Shown: positions 35,815-45,248, numbered from the stretch's first letter. The stretch is DNA of 64,000 bases from Oscillibacter sp. (GCA_022797935.1 JAAWLO010000001.1:1-64000); one strand, 5' to 3'. The notes: a model not told the origin generated them from the sequence alone. Made by a program: numbers and translations.

Positions 35815-38800
35815 ATGAAATCCTATTTTTCCCGCCGCCTTTGTTCACTCCTGCTGGCTTTGGTGATGACGCTGTCTCTGGTTGTTCCAGCGGCGGCAGA
35901 TGAAGGTGTTGATATTCCACCCACAGTCCCTGTGACTAGCATTCAACTGACCCCGGCTGCTATTACCAGTATAAGTCCAGGTTCAACGCAAAAAATTACC
36001 GCACTCATCTCTCCCTCTGACGCAACAGACCCGACCCTTACTTGGAGCAGCGACACGGAAAGTGTTGCGACCGTTGACCAGTACGGTGCCGTCACTGCCG
36101 TCGCTGCCGGTACGGCAACCATTACAGCTGCCGCCAACGATGGAAGCAACGTTTCCGCTGCTTGCACAGTCACCGTAAAGGCGGCACAGCCTCAGCCTCC
36201 CACACTTACTGGCATTACCATCAGCGGACCCAGCCGTGTCAACATTAAAGAAGCCATTACCCTGCGGACCCAGCTGACGCCTGCGGACGCTTCCGTTGGC
36301 AATCTCACTTGGGACAGCAGTAACTCTAATATTGCTACAGTTCAGGCAGCAAGTGCGAACGGCACTGCTACCGTCACCGGCAAATCTGCAGGCACTGTCC
36401 AAATCCGCGCCAGCGCCAACGGTATTACCAGCGCCCCCTATACGGTCACCGTCACAGACCCTGACGCGGCCACCCGGATCACCTTGAAAACCGGCGGCAA
36501 AGAACTGGCTTCCAGCGACAGCGGAAACAACCTCATTTCCCAACCACTCGCCGCGAAGGAAACCCTGGAGATCAATGCCACGATCGATCCTTCTTCTGCC
36601 CAGAGCCGCAACGACATCCAGTGGGATACCAGCAATCCCGATATCGCCACGGTAGACCGCCTTACCACCAGCTTCGCCGCCCGGGTTACCGCCGGTGAAA
36701 AGGCCGGTACTGCTTTTATCTCCGCCACTATCCGGGGAACCGATATCACCGCCCGGTTTGCCGTCACCGTCTCCGTTCCCGACCCTGACCGGGTGAAGAG
36801 CTTCCACATCACCACTCCGCCGGGACAATATGTGGACGTGGGCGCCTCCATGCCGCTGAGCTATGAAATTAACCCTTCTACTGCGCTCAATAAAGACATT
36901 GCCTGGCGCAGCGATACCCCCGCCGTCGCTACCGTCAGCTCCACCGGCGTCATCACCGGCGTGGCTCCCGGCAAAGCTACCATCACCGCCACTACCGCCG
37001 ACGGCGGCTTTACCGACGAATACGAAATAGAGGTCTCCGGCATCCGGCTGGAGAAGCACACCCTCTCCCTCTATATCAACACCAGCGAAACCCTCACTTA
37101 CCAGAGCTACGGCAACGCCAAGGAGCTTACGCCCACCTGGACCGCCGTGAATCCCTCTATCGCCAGCACCTCTTCCCCCAGCATCGGCCGCGTTACCGGC
37201 CACTTCGCCGGCACCACCGACATCACCGTCACCGCCGGCAGCTACAACGACACCTGCACCGTTACCGTCTCGGAGGACATTGCCCAGGCCATTACCGTGA
37301 ACATGGGCTCCAGCCTCTCCTACTCCTTCGCCGGTATCCTCTCTCAGCTCAATGACCGCTGCATGAGCAAAACCAGCAGCCGTCTGGACGCTGTCTACAA
37401 CCTCACCGCCTCTCCGGAAGAGGGGATTCTCTATCACCGCTACACCTCCCCCTCCAGCCCCGGCCAGGGCGTGGGCGGCACGGAACGCTATTACTACAGC
37501 CCCGCCAACAACAACCAGCGGGCCATCAAGGATGTTTCCTTCGTCCCCTCCACCGGCTTTGACGGCACCGCTGTCATCAACTATACCGGTGTGGGCACCA
37601 ACGGCGTCAGCTTTGTGGGCACCATCCGCATTCAGGCCTCCTCCGGCGGTGACGTGCGCTATTCCACCGCCATCAATGAGCCAGTGGCCTTTTCCGCAAA
37701 ACAGTTTGCCGACATCTGCCTCAGCCGGACTGGGAAGAATCTCCGCTATGTCACCTTTGACCTGCCCTCCGAGTCCCGGGGCATCCTGTATTATAACTAC
37801 AGTCCCAACCAGTTCTCCCCCAAGGTGGACAGCACCACCCGCTACTACAGCGGCAGCAATCCTTCCCTTGACCAAATCACCTTCGTTCCAGCGGAGGGCT
37901 TCAAGGGCAATGTGGACATCACCTACCGCTGCACGGACAGCTCCGGCGGCACCTATGTGGGCACCGTCGCCATCAATGTCTACGCCCCCAACGGCACGCA
38001 AACCGGCGACGTCACCTACTCCACCGGGCTTAACCAGCGCGTGACGCTCAACGCCAGCGACTTCAACAGCGCCAGCCAGCGCCTGACGAACAACAGCCTC
38101 AGCTATATCCGCTTCACCAACCTGCCCTCCTCCAGCGCCGGACGGCTGTATCTGAACTACGTCAACAGCTCCAGCACCCAGGTCACCACGGGGCGGAACT
38201 ACTACCGCAGCTCCACCCCCCGCATCTCCAACATCACCTTCGTCCCCGCGAAGGACTACAGCGGCACGGTAACGATTCCCTTCACCGGCACCAATGCTTC
38301 CGGAAAGAATTTCAACGCCAATCTGGTCATCCGGGTGGGGACCACGGAGGACGTCATTCACTACAACACCCGCACCGGTCAGTCGGTAACCTTCTACGCC
38401 TCGGACTTCAACACCGCCTGCCGGGCCGCCACGGGAAATACCCTGGACTACGTCCGCTTCCATCTCCCCAATTCCACCTACGGCACCTTGTACTATCAGT
38501 ACAACACCTCCAGCAAAACCGGCAGCACGGTTACCACTTCCACCAATTATTACTACACGTCCAACAGCGGCGGCCGTCTCCTCAGCGACGTGACCTTCGC
38601 CGCCGCCAATACCTCCGGCACCGTCCGCTTCTCTTACACCGGTTATTCCACCGGCGGACAGACCTTCAGCGGCACGGTGGAAGTCACCGTCGATCCCTCT
38701 TCCACCGCCACGGCCTCTGCCATCCGCTATACCGGCAGCGCCGCGCCGGTGGCCTTCCGGTCCTCGGACTTCCAGAACGTCTGCCAGACGGCCTTGGGCA

Positions 38801-39603
38801 ATCCGCTGGCCTCGGTGCAGTTCAACTCCATTCCCTCCACGGGACGCCTGAAGCAAAATTACAGTGGTCCTGTTCAGAGCGGTTCCGCCGTCACCACCAC
38901 CAACCGCTACAGCCTGCAGGATCTGGACCGCATCAGCTACCTGCCCCGGGCGGAATATCAGGGACTGGTTACCATTCCCTTCACCGTCTATGACAGCAAG
39001 GGCGCCAGCTACGCCGGTTCTGTGGAAATTCAGATTTCCACCGCCTACTGCCCCAGCAGCTTCTATGACACCGCCAGCGGCTGGGACTGGGCAAAGCCCT
39101 CCATTGAGTTCCTCCGGGTCAGCGGCATCACCACCGGTTACAACGACGGAACGTTCCGTCCCGGGCGGTCTATCAGCCGCGGCGAGTTCACGCTGATGCT
39201 CTGCCGGGCCTTCCAGCTTCAGGGCAACGGCAGTACAGTCAGCTTCCCGGATGTCCCTGCCAGCAGCGTTTATGCCTCTGCCATTGCCACCGCCCGGCAG
39301 CTGGGAATTGTTCAGGGCAGCAATGGCCGCTTCCAGCCCAACAGCCCCATCACCCGCCAAAGCGCCATGACCATGATCTGCCGGGCCATGGAGGCCGCAG
39401 GACAGTCCGTCCCCACCGCTTCCACCACGCTGCTTTCCGCTTATGTGGATGGAAACCGTGTCTCCTCCCACGCCCGCAGCGCCATTGCTTCTCTGCTGCA
39501 AATGGGAGCCGTGCGGGGCACCGCGGACATGCGCCTGAACCCCGGCAATCCCATCAGCCGGGCAGAGATGGCCGTCATCCTCCACCGGGTGCTGACCCGC
39601 TGA
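35815..39603 (+). CDS. Big2/Ig-like surface protein with C-terminal SLH domains, 1262 residues
   Basis: Exported wall-anchored protein. A signal peptide is followed by five Big2-type Ig-like domains (about 40-485; cues VTSIQLTPAA, SVATVDQYGAVTAVAAGTATI, AVATVSSTGVITGVAPGKAT). Then come five repeats of about 115 residues (about 490-1080), each opening YxTxxxxxVxFxAxxF, with GxLYYxY and FVPAxxxxGTVxIPFTG near its end. Three SLH domains close the protein (cues ISRGEFTLMLCRAF, ITRQSAMTMICRAM, ISRAEMAVILHRVL). AGGAGA lies before the ATG. The next gene encodes a PilZ protein. Likely a rod-like stalk or S-layer component; the name or ligand cannot be given. Confidence 0.88.
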   Translation: MKSYFSRRLCSLLLALVMTLSLVVPAAADEGVDIPPTVPVTSIQLTPAAITSISPGSTQKITALISPSDATDPTLTWSSDTESVATVDQYGAVTAVAAGTATITAAANDGSNVSAACTVTVKAAQPQPPTLTGITISGPSRVNIKEAITLRTQLTPADASVGNLTWDSSNSNIATVQAASANGTATVTGKSAGTVQIRASANGITSAPYTVTVTDPDAATRITLKTGGKELASSDSGNNLISQPLAAKETLEINATIDPSSAQSRNDIQWDTSNPDIATVDRLTTSFAARVTAGEKAGTAFISATIRGTDITARFAVTVSVPDPDRVKSFHITTPPGQYVDVGASMPLSYEINPSTALNKDIAWRSDTPAVATVSSTGVITGVAPGKATITATTADGGFTDEYEIEVSGIRLEKHTLSLYINTSETLTYQSYGNAKELTPTWTAVNPSIASTSSPSIGRVTGHFAGTTDITVTAGSYNDTCTVTVSEDIAQAITVNMGSSLSYSFAGILSQLNDRCMSKTSSRLDAVYNLTASPEEGILYHRYTSPSSPGQGVGGTERYYYSPANNNQRAIKDVSFVPSTGFDGTAVINYTGVGTNGVSFVGTIRIQASSGGDVRYSTAINEPVAFSAKQFADICLSRTGKNLRYVTFDLPSESRGILYYNYSPNQFSPKVDSTTRYYSGSNPSLDQITFVPAEGFKGNVDITYRCTDSSGGTYVGTVAINVYAPNGTQTGDVTYSTGLNQRVTLNASDFNSASQRLTNNSLSYIRFTNLPSSSAGRLYLNYVNSSSTQVTTGRNYYRSSTPRISNITFVPAKDYSGTVTIPFTGTNASGKNFNANLVIRVGTTEDVIHYNTRTGQSVTFYASDFNTACRAATGNTLDYVRFHLPNSTYGTLYYQYNTSSKTGSTVTTSTNYYYTSNSGGRLLSDVTFAAANTSGTVRFSYTGYSTGGQTFSGTVEVTVDPSSTATASAIRYTGSAAPVAFRSSDFQNVCQTALGNPLASVQFNSIPSTGRLKQNYSGPVQSGSAVTTTNRYSLQDLDRISYLPRAEYQGLVTIPFTVYDSKGASYAGSVEIQISTAYCPSSFYDTASGWDWAKPSIEFLRVSGITTGYNDGTFRPGRSISRGEFTLMLCRAFQLQGNGSTVSFPDVPASSVYASAIATARQLGIVQGSNGRFQPNSPITRQSAMTMICRAMEAAGQSVPTASTTLLSAYVDGNRVSSHARSAIASLLQMGAVRGTADMRLNPGNPISRAEMAVILHRVLTR

Positions 39604-39622
39604 GGCAAGAAAGGAGACGATC

Positions 39623-40339
39623 ATGGGTTTATTTGACTTTCTGAAACGGCACAAAAGCCCGCCCCCGGCAGAGGAGACCCCGCCGCCTCCAGCAGAAAAG
39701 CAGCCGGAGGGTCCGCCTCCCGAGCTCTACGACGGAATGCGCATTGAGGTCATGACGCCGGAAAATCACCTTCTCTATGTAGGACGGCTGAAAATCTACA
39801 GCGCCAGCATTCTGGAGATCCGCTCCGAGTCCGACGGGGAACTCCCCCGGGCCCTGTATAAGCAGGCGGTGAAGCTGCGGGGCTTCCAGCGCAATTCCGA
39901 AGCCTTCACCCTCAACGGCACCATCTGTCACAGCAGCCCGGCCTTCTGGCATGTGGAAAACATCCGCTTCCTTCAGCGGGAAGACCAGCGCAGCTTCTTC
40001 CGGCAGAACACAGACACAGAGGCCACCTTTGTCCTGGATGGGCACTGGCCCGACGAGGCGGTCCCCTGCCGGATTCTGGATCTCAGCGCCGGCGGCCTCC
40101 GGATTACCACCAAGGAGCAGCTTCCGGTAGGTTCTATCTTCCACATCTCCACGGCCCTTTTGGAAAATGAGGACCCCTTTACCATCACCTGTCAGATTCG
40201 CCGTGCTGCCGAACAGCAGATGGGCAGCTTTGAGTATGGCTGTCAGTTTATTGGCCTGCCTCCCAAAGACCAGGAACGGCTGCTGCAAGTCATTTTTGTA
40301 CTCCAGCGGAAAATGCTTCAGGCCCGCCGGGATTTCTGA
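39623..40339 (+). CDS. Second PilZ-domain protein
   Basis: A 238-residue cytoplasmic protein, related in layout to the PilZ protein at 30 kb: a proline-rich leader (about 12-35), an N-terminal YcgR-like beta domain, and a C-terminal PilZ domain with RSFFR (RxxxR) at about 128-132 and DLSAGGL at about 153-159. Both key motifs are present, so it should bind c-di-GMP. It follows the Big2/SLH gene by 19 bases and is the last gene before a strong terminator. Two PilZ paralogues flanking two surface proteins is unusual. Confidence 0.88.
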   Translation: MGLFDFLKRHKSPPPAEETPPPPAEKQPEGPPPELYDGMRIEVMTPENHLLYVGRLKIYSASILEIRSESDGELPRALYKQAVKLRGFQRNSEAFTLNGTICHSSPAFWHVENIRFLQREDQRSFFRQNTDTEATFVLDGHWPDEAVPCRILDLSAGGLRITTKEQLPVGSIFHISTALLENEDPFTITCQIRRAAEQQMGSFEYGCQFIGLPPKDQERLLQVIFVLQRKMLQARRDF

Positions 40340-40355
40340 ATCCCGCTCATGATTT

Positions 40356-40399
40356 GTCCCCCCTCGGAAGTACTGTACTTCCAAGGGGGGACGTTTTTT
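40356..40399 (+). terminator. Strong rho-independent terminator after the PilZ gene
   Basis: A stem of about 17 bp (gtccccc...ggaagta with complement) around a short loop is followed by TTTTTT at 40394-40399. Confidence 0.93.
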
Positions 40400-40462
40400 C
40401 CGGGTTAAAAGCCTTTGTAATTGGAAATAATTCCCTTTACTTTCATTTGGGAGGAACCGCCT

Positions 40463-41902
40463 ATGTCTGTTGCCTTCTCATCCTTCTGCACCGCCACACC
40501 GGCGGGCTTCGAGACGCTGCGCCGCTGTGTCGACCGCTGCGGCCAGCAGGGCCGGAGCTACGAATTCCAGGATTGCCAAATGCCGGACGGCTGCGTTCCC
40601 CAGAAAGCCGTATTGGGCTTTTTGCAGCGGAACAGCGGCTATCTGCTCTACTGGCGGCCTGCGGTGGTCTACCGGGGAGACAGTCCCCTGCTGGCAGCCC
40701 TCTTTGCCCGAAGTGTCTGGCGTTTTGAGCGTTACGACCTTCTCTGTGCCCGCCTGCAGGCTCTGAGCCGGGAAGCCGCTCCTGTTCCGGCTTTCCGTCC
40801 GCCTCCCTTTCCCGCAGAGGAACCCAAAACCGCTGCCAAACCGAAACCCCAGCCGGAACTTTTGACCCAGGCGGCCGTTTGGCCTCTCCTGTACCGCCGC
40901 CTGCGCCAAGAGCTCAGTCAATCCGTGCTTGGCCAGGAGCGGGCTGTGGAGGCCGCCGCCTTCCGGCTTTACAGCCACGCAGGCAAACGCAGTCCCGCCC
41001 GTCCCCTCTCCCTGATCTTCCATGGTCCCACCGGCGTAGGGAAATCGGAACTGGGAAAGGCCCTGGCTCCCGCTTTGGAGCGCTGCTGCGGAAAACGATA
41101 TCAGTTTGTCTGGACAGAGCTGAACACCTTCACTGAGGCCCATTCCGTCCACCGCCTCACCGGCGCGCCGCCGGGCTATGTGGGCTATGAGGACCAGCCG
41201 GTCTTTGAAGCTGTACGCCAGAACCCTTGGACGGTTTTCATGTTCGACGAGCTGGAAAAGGCCCACCCGGAGGTGCTGAAGGTCTTCATGTCCATCCTGG
41301 ACGAGGGCCGTGCCACAGCCCGGAAAGCCGGCGAAAAGGGAGAGCGGGAATTGGATTTCCGGCACTGTATTTTCGTTTTCACCACCAACGCAGACCTGAC
41401 AGCAGCGGGAGACCGTCCCCTGGGCTTCTGCGGCCAGCGCTCTTCTGCCAAACCAGCTGAAACTGCGCCAAGCGCCAACCCAGCCGAACTGGCGGAGCGC
41501 CTCTTCCAGGAAAACGAAGAAGCACGCCGGGCAATGGTGCGCCACGGCGTGCTTCCGGAAATCGCGGGCCGCTTCAGCGGCATCATTGGCTTTCAGCGCT
41601 TGGAGGACGAGGCCCGTCAGGCCGTCACCGTCAAGCAGATTACGGCTCTGGGCCGGGAGTACGGTCTGGACATTGTCCAGGTGGAGGCAAGCACTGCCCG
41701 GGCTTTGACGCCGGGGAAAGATGCTCTTTCCGTACGCTCCTCCGTCTGTGTACTGGAGAGTCTGCTGGCCCCCCTCTTCACGGCGGCTTCCGGTCAGACC
41801 GCTTACCGCCTTGCCGGAACGCCGCCGGGGGCCCTTCAGTTGATGGCGGTCTCTTCCAGCTCCAGTTCCCGCACGCGGTTGTTCAGCACATCCAGCACGT
41901 AG
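40463..41902 (+). CDS. Clp-type AAA+ ATPase with unknown N-terminal domain
   Basis: A 479-residue protein with a single AAA+ module of the ClpB/ClpA second-ring type. Motifs: Walker A FHGPTGVGKSE, the substrate pore loop in LTGAPPGYVGYEDQP, Walker B VFMFDELEKAHPEV, sensor FVFTTNAD, arginine finger region PEIAGRFSGI. The N-terminal 150 residues are not recognised (opens MSVAFSSFCTATPAGFE, then proline-rich), and the usual Clp N-domain and first AAA+ ring are missing. GGGAGG precedes the ATG at 40463. Its 3' end overlaps the convergent gene by 67 bases. It could be an unfoldase with a local substrate; none is identifiable. Confidence 0.8.
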   Translation: MSVAFSSFCTATPAGFETLRRCVDRCGQQGRSYEFQDCQMPDGCVPQKAVLGFLQRNSGYLLYWRPAVVYRGDSPLLAALFARSVWRFERYDLLCARLQALSREAAPVPAFRPPPFPAEEPKTAAKPKPQPELLTQAAVWPLLYRRLRQELSQSVLGQERAVEAAAFRLYSHAGKRSPARPLSLIFHGPTGVGKSELGKALAPALERCCGKRYQFVWTELNTFTEAHSVHRLTGAPPGYVGYEDQPVFEAVRQNPWTVFMFDELEKAHPEVLKVFMSILDEGRATARKAGEKGERELDFRHCIFVFTTNADLTAAGDRPLGFCGQRSSAKPAETAPSANPAELAERLFQENEEARRAMVRHGVLPEIAGRFSGIIGFQRLEDEARQAVTVKQITALGREYGLDIVQVEASTARALTPGKDALSVRSSVCVLESLLAPLFTAASGQTAYRLAGTPPGALQLMAVSSSSSSRTRLFSTSST

Positions 41903-43083
41903 GCCCGGCCATCGGCGGAGAGGAAATAGTTTCCGGCAATCTGGCCATCCTGGTCATAGATATTCACCCGCATACAGGGACTGCCTTCAATCAGCACAGA
42001 GCCCTCCTGGGGCATCAGCTCATAAACATCCATGCTCTCTCCCGGCAAACCCAGGGCGGAGGGATGCAGCGCCCGGAGATCCGAGACGCTCCAACGATGG
42101 GTTCCCGACGGCGCCGTGGTTTCCGGCTTGGGATCCCGCACCTGGCCTTCCGGCATATCCAAGGTGACGGTGCAAGTGGTCCCTGTCCAGCTCAGCAGCA
42201 GGGACTGCACGCCGCCCTCCTCCGGCAGGTTTCGGGCCAGCTGGACACTGCCGGAGGCCTGTTCTTCCTCAAACACCGGCGGGTCAATCCGCAGCAGGGT
42301 TTCATCCACCACAGAGAAACCGGCGTCTGCCGTCGTCATCACAGCCGCATAGGCCGCAATCAGGTCCCGGGGATTTTGAAGGCCCTCATAGCGGTAGAGA
42401 ATCTGGGGGAAATCCTCCGTCTCTTCCGCGGGAGGCGGCGCTTCCTCTTCCGTTTCTCCCTCCTGCGCTTCATCCTGCGCTTCGTCCTGCTCCCCGTCCT
42501 CCTGCTGCTCTTCTTCCGGCGGTTTTTCCGGCTCCGGAATTACCTCTTCCTGATAGACCACCACTTCCGTACCCCACACAGGCAGAGCCACAATTTTCAG
42601 CTCATTGAGTACGTATTCCGTAGGAATCTCGATGGGGGCCTGGACCGCCTCTTTGTCTTTTCCGCCCCGCAGGAAAAAGAAGACTCCGACGCCAACCACC
42701 ACTGCTGCGGCAGCCGCTCCAATCAAGATCAGTTTCTTTTTGCTCTTCTTGGGAGGGGCCTCGCCCTCCTCCAGCTCCATTTCCACCCCGCCGCCTTTGG
42801 CCGTAGCCTTTGCGGCAGCTTTGGCCATGGCTTTGGCCTTCTTCTCCTCCGCCTTCTGCGCGGCGGCTTTGGCCTTCTCCGCGGTGCGCTCCGCCTTCTT
42901 GGCCACATTTGCGGCCTTTTTTTCCGCATTTTTCGAGATCTTTTCGGCCCGTTTTTCCGCCTGCGCCGCCTGCTTCTGGGCAACTTTTTCCGCCCGTTCG
43001 CTGACCGCCTGCACCTGCTGTGCAGCCTTTGCGGCCTTGCGCTCGGCCTTTTGGATCATCTTATCTGCCTTATCCTGTTTCAA
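41836..43083 (-). CDS. Lysine/alanine-rich single-pass membrane protein
   Basis: A 415-residue protein I do not recognise. Residues 1-95 are a highly charged Lys/Ala/Glu helix (probable coiled coil, many EKxAxKxA units), then one membrane segment (about 115-136, LILIGAAAAAVVVGVGVFFFL). Next comes an acidic Glu/Pro-rich linker (about 170-225), then an extracytoplasmic domain (about 230-415). TTG start with AGGAG upstream. It follows the FtsA-like gene by 48 bases on the same strand. The charged cytoplasmic part suggests binding to nucleic acid or another coiled coil, as an inference only. Confidence 0.75.
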   Translation of the reverse strand: MKQDKADKMIQKAERKAAKAAQQVQAVSERAEKVAQKQAAQAEKRAEKISKNAEKKAANVAKKAERTAEKAKAAAQKAEEKKAKAMAKAAAKATAKGGGVEMELEEGEAPPKKSKKKLILIGAAAAAVVVGVGVFFFLRGGKDKEAVQAPIEIPTEYVLNELKIVALPVWGTEVVVYQEEVIPEPEKPPEEEQQEDGEQDEAQDEAQEGETEEEAPPPAEETEDFPQILYRYEGLQNPRDLIAAYAAVMTTADAGFSVVDETLLRIDPPVFEEEQASGSVQLARNLPEEGGVQSLLLSWTGTTCTVTLDMPEGQVRDPKPETTAPSGTHRWSVSDLRALHPSALGLPGESMDVYELMPQEGSVLIEGSPCMRVNIYDQDGQIAGNYFLSADGRAYVLDVLNNRVRELELEETAIN

Positions 43084-43131
43084 CGCTTCACTCTCCTATA
43101 TTTCAGCCCAAACGCCGTTCAGACGCGTTCC

Positions 43132-45078
43132 TCACCGGATGGTAATCGTATCCCGATCCCGCACCGGCTCGGTAAAGCCGCACTCCACGCCGTTCACCGT
43201 CAGATGTACCGGCCCTTCCAGCTTCTCAAAATCCACGCCGGAACGCTCCAGCAGATCCATCAGAAAATAAGGCTGGCCATTTTCCTTGGGCTGAAGCACC
43301 ATGGGTTTGCCATTTAGGATAATCTCCACTTCTCGTTTGCGGATCAGCGGCTTCGGCGGGGGAACAGGGGCTGGCTTTGCCGGAACCGTAATTTCCGGCG
43401 GCGCCTCTGGGGCGGCAGAAACCGCTGGCGGCGTCTCTGGAACAGACTGCATTTCCGGTGCCGGCGGCGGAACCGCCGCCGCTGCCTTTCCGGCAGGCCC
43501 CTCCAAGGTCAGGATCACGTCCCCTGTCCGGAGAGCTGCGTCCAGCCGTCCCTCTTGGTTGTTCACCAGAACCCGGCCCCGGAAGTCCTTACCCAGCACT
43601 TCCCTCAGGGTCTTAGCCGCGTCCGCACCGCTGCGGGCAGGCTGGAAGCGGATGCTGTCCCCGGCGTGGACCACCGTGGTAATTGCCGCCTCCTCATCAT
43701 TGACCTGCAGGATCGCCGGTGCGGCCGGCTCGCCCCGGAAGACCATGTGCCGTCCATTGAGGGTGACGCTGAGATTCTTTCCGGACCGGCCCAACATATC
43801 CGCGTATGTATAGCCATTCATCAGCAGAATATCCCGCAGAGTCAGCACACCGCTGCGGAAGAGCTTGGCGGTTTCGCCGTTCAGGGTGATCACATAGCTG
43901 TCATTCAGAAGCCCCAGGGCGGCGGACACGGCAATACCCAAGGGCGTGGCCAACTCCGGGTTATTCAGGTCCATCTCATCCGAAAAGGCGCTCTTATTGT
44001 AATTGCTCCCGGCAACCGCCACCCGCCGTTCCTCGATTCCCAGACTGGCTGCAACCTTTTCCCGCAGTCCATCCAGTTTGCTGCCGCCGCCCGCCAAAAA
44101 CAGCGCTGACGGCGGTCCGCCGTTGAGCTGAGACACCTGCGCGGCAATGGCCTCCGCCAGACGTCCCATGGGTTCCTGAATGGCCGCCCGAAGCGCGTCC
44201 TGGGAGACGGTGTTTTCCAATCCCAAAATGTCTGTATAGACCGCTTCCGGCTTCTCCCCCAGATTCCGCTTCAGCTCTTCAGCTGTCTGAAAATCCACCA
44301 GGAAGGCCCGCATCAGCGCCTCGGTGATTTCGTCTCCGGCGATGGTGGCCATGGTATAGCCTGTGACGCTGCCGTCCCGGCAGACGGCAATATCCGTCGT
44401 GCCTGCGCCGATATCCACCAACGCCAAATTCAAAAGCCGCAGTTCCGCAGGAATGGCAGCATTCATGGCGGCAATGGGCTCCAAGGTTAAACTGGCCACC
44501 TGAAGACCCGCTGCACGCATGGCCGCATAGAGGCTCTCCACCACTTCACCGGGAAGGAAGGTTGCCACCACGTCCGCCTCTGCCAGCTTGCCGCTATGGT
44601 CCAGGAGAGAGCTGAGAGGATAATTATCCAACCGGTACTGGGCCACGGTGTAACCCACCATGAAGAACTGCCGCCGGGCCTCTTCCTCCATCTGCAGGGA
44701 CTCCTCAGCAGCGGAAAGGGCGCCGGCCTCCAGGCGGCTGATGAGCTCGGGACCAATGGTCTTCTCCTCGCTTAAATCCAGGGAGAAGCTGCCTCCCTGG
44801 GTTCGCAGGGCCCGCCCGGCAGCTGCTACGCAGACCCGCTCCAGGCGGACGCCCAGACGCTCCTCCAGCCGTTCGGTCACTGTTCGGGCCAGTGTGCCCA
44901 CCTGCTGGATATTGTCAATCTGCCCATCCAGCATGGCCCGGCTGCTGTGCTCCGCCATCTCCATGTCCAGGGCCTTGAAGCGCCCGCCGGAGGTCTTCCC
45001 CACGATACCGACCACGCTCCGTGTGCCAATATCCAGGGCGAAAATCGTGTCCCGGTCCTGTGCTCTGTATTCCGTCAT
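43132..45078 (-). CDS. FtsA-like actin-fold protein with beta-grasp-like C-terminal extension
   Basis: A 648-residue protein whose first about 370 residues follow the FtsA/PilM actin-like fold: phosphate loops FALDIGTRSVVGIVG and ALVDIGAGTTDIAV, and the adenosine motif LFLAGGGSKLDGL, with an SHS2-type insertion (about 90-200). FtsA itself ends with a membrane amphipathic helix near 420. Here there is instead a C-terminal extension of about 250 residues, with a proline-rich linker and two or three NG-type beta-grasp-like segments (VTLNGRHMVFRG, IILNGKPMVLQP, LTVNGVECGF). It is not the dcw-cluster ftsA, since no ftsZ is nearby. Function unknown. Confidence 0.8.
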   Translation of the reverse strand: MTEYRAQDRDTIFALDIGTRSVVGIVGKTSGGRFKALDMEMAEHSSRAMLDGQIDNIQQVGTLARTVTERLEERLGVRLERVCVAAAGRALRTQGGSFSLDLSEEKTIGPELISRLEAGALSAAEESLQMEEEARRQFFMVGYTVAQYRLDNYPLSSLLDHSGKLAEADVVATFLPGEVVESLYAAMRAAGLQVASLTLEPIAAMNAAIPAELRLLNLALVDIGAGTTDIAVCRDGSVTGYTMATIAGDEITEALMRAFLVDFQTAEELKRNLGEKPEAVYTDILGLENTVSQDALRAAIQEPMGRLAEAIAAQVSQLNGGPPSALFLAGGGSKLDGLREKVAASLGIEERRVAVAGSNYNKSAFSDEMDLNNPELATPLGIAVSAALGLLNDSYVITLNGETAKLFRSGVLTLRDILLMNGYTYADMLGRSGKNLSVTLNGRHMVFRGEPAAPAILQVNDEEAAITTVVHAGDSIRFQPARSGADAAKTLREVLGKDFRGRVLVNNQEGRLDAALRTGDVILTLEGPAGKAAAAVPPPAPEMQSVPETPPAVSAAPEAPPEITVPAKPAPVPPPKPLIRKREVEIILNGKPMVLQPKENGQPYFLMDLLERSGVDFEKLEGPVHLTVNGVECGFTEPVRDRDTITIR

Positions 45079-45112
45079 TTCGTGCTCCTCCTATTGTCCG
45101 GTCTCGCGCAAA

Positions 45113-45150
45113 TGATGCCAGAAGGCGGCAGAAACCGCCCTCTGGCACCA
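45113..45150 (-). terminator. Hairpin downstream of the chemoreceptor gene
   Basis: A long stem (tggtgccagagggcgg with its near complement) around a short loop, in the 170-base gap before the FtsA-like gene. The following T-run is short (TTTGCG), so termination is uncertain. Confidence 0.45.
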
Positions 45151-45248
45151 TGGGATTCTCTGCCAGTGCGGCAAGGCGCATGGCCCATGCCCGCTAGCTG
45201 CTTCGCACCTCGGGGAAGGATCCGCGCGATGAGATGGGACTGGCGCGC

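Noticed and set aside
35983-39654. Long minus-strand open frame opposite the Big2/SLH gene
   Set aside because: Same reason: antisense shadow of repeated Thr/Gly/Ala codons, no start signal.
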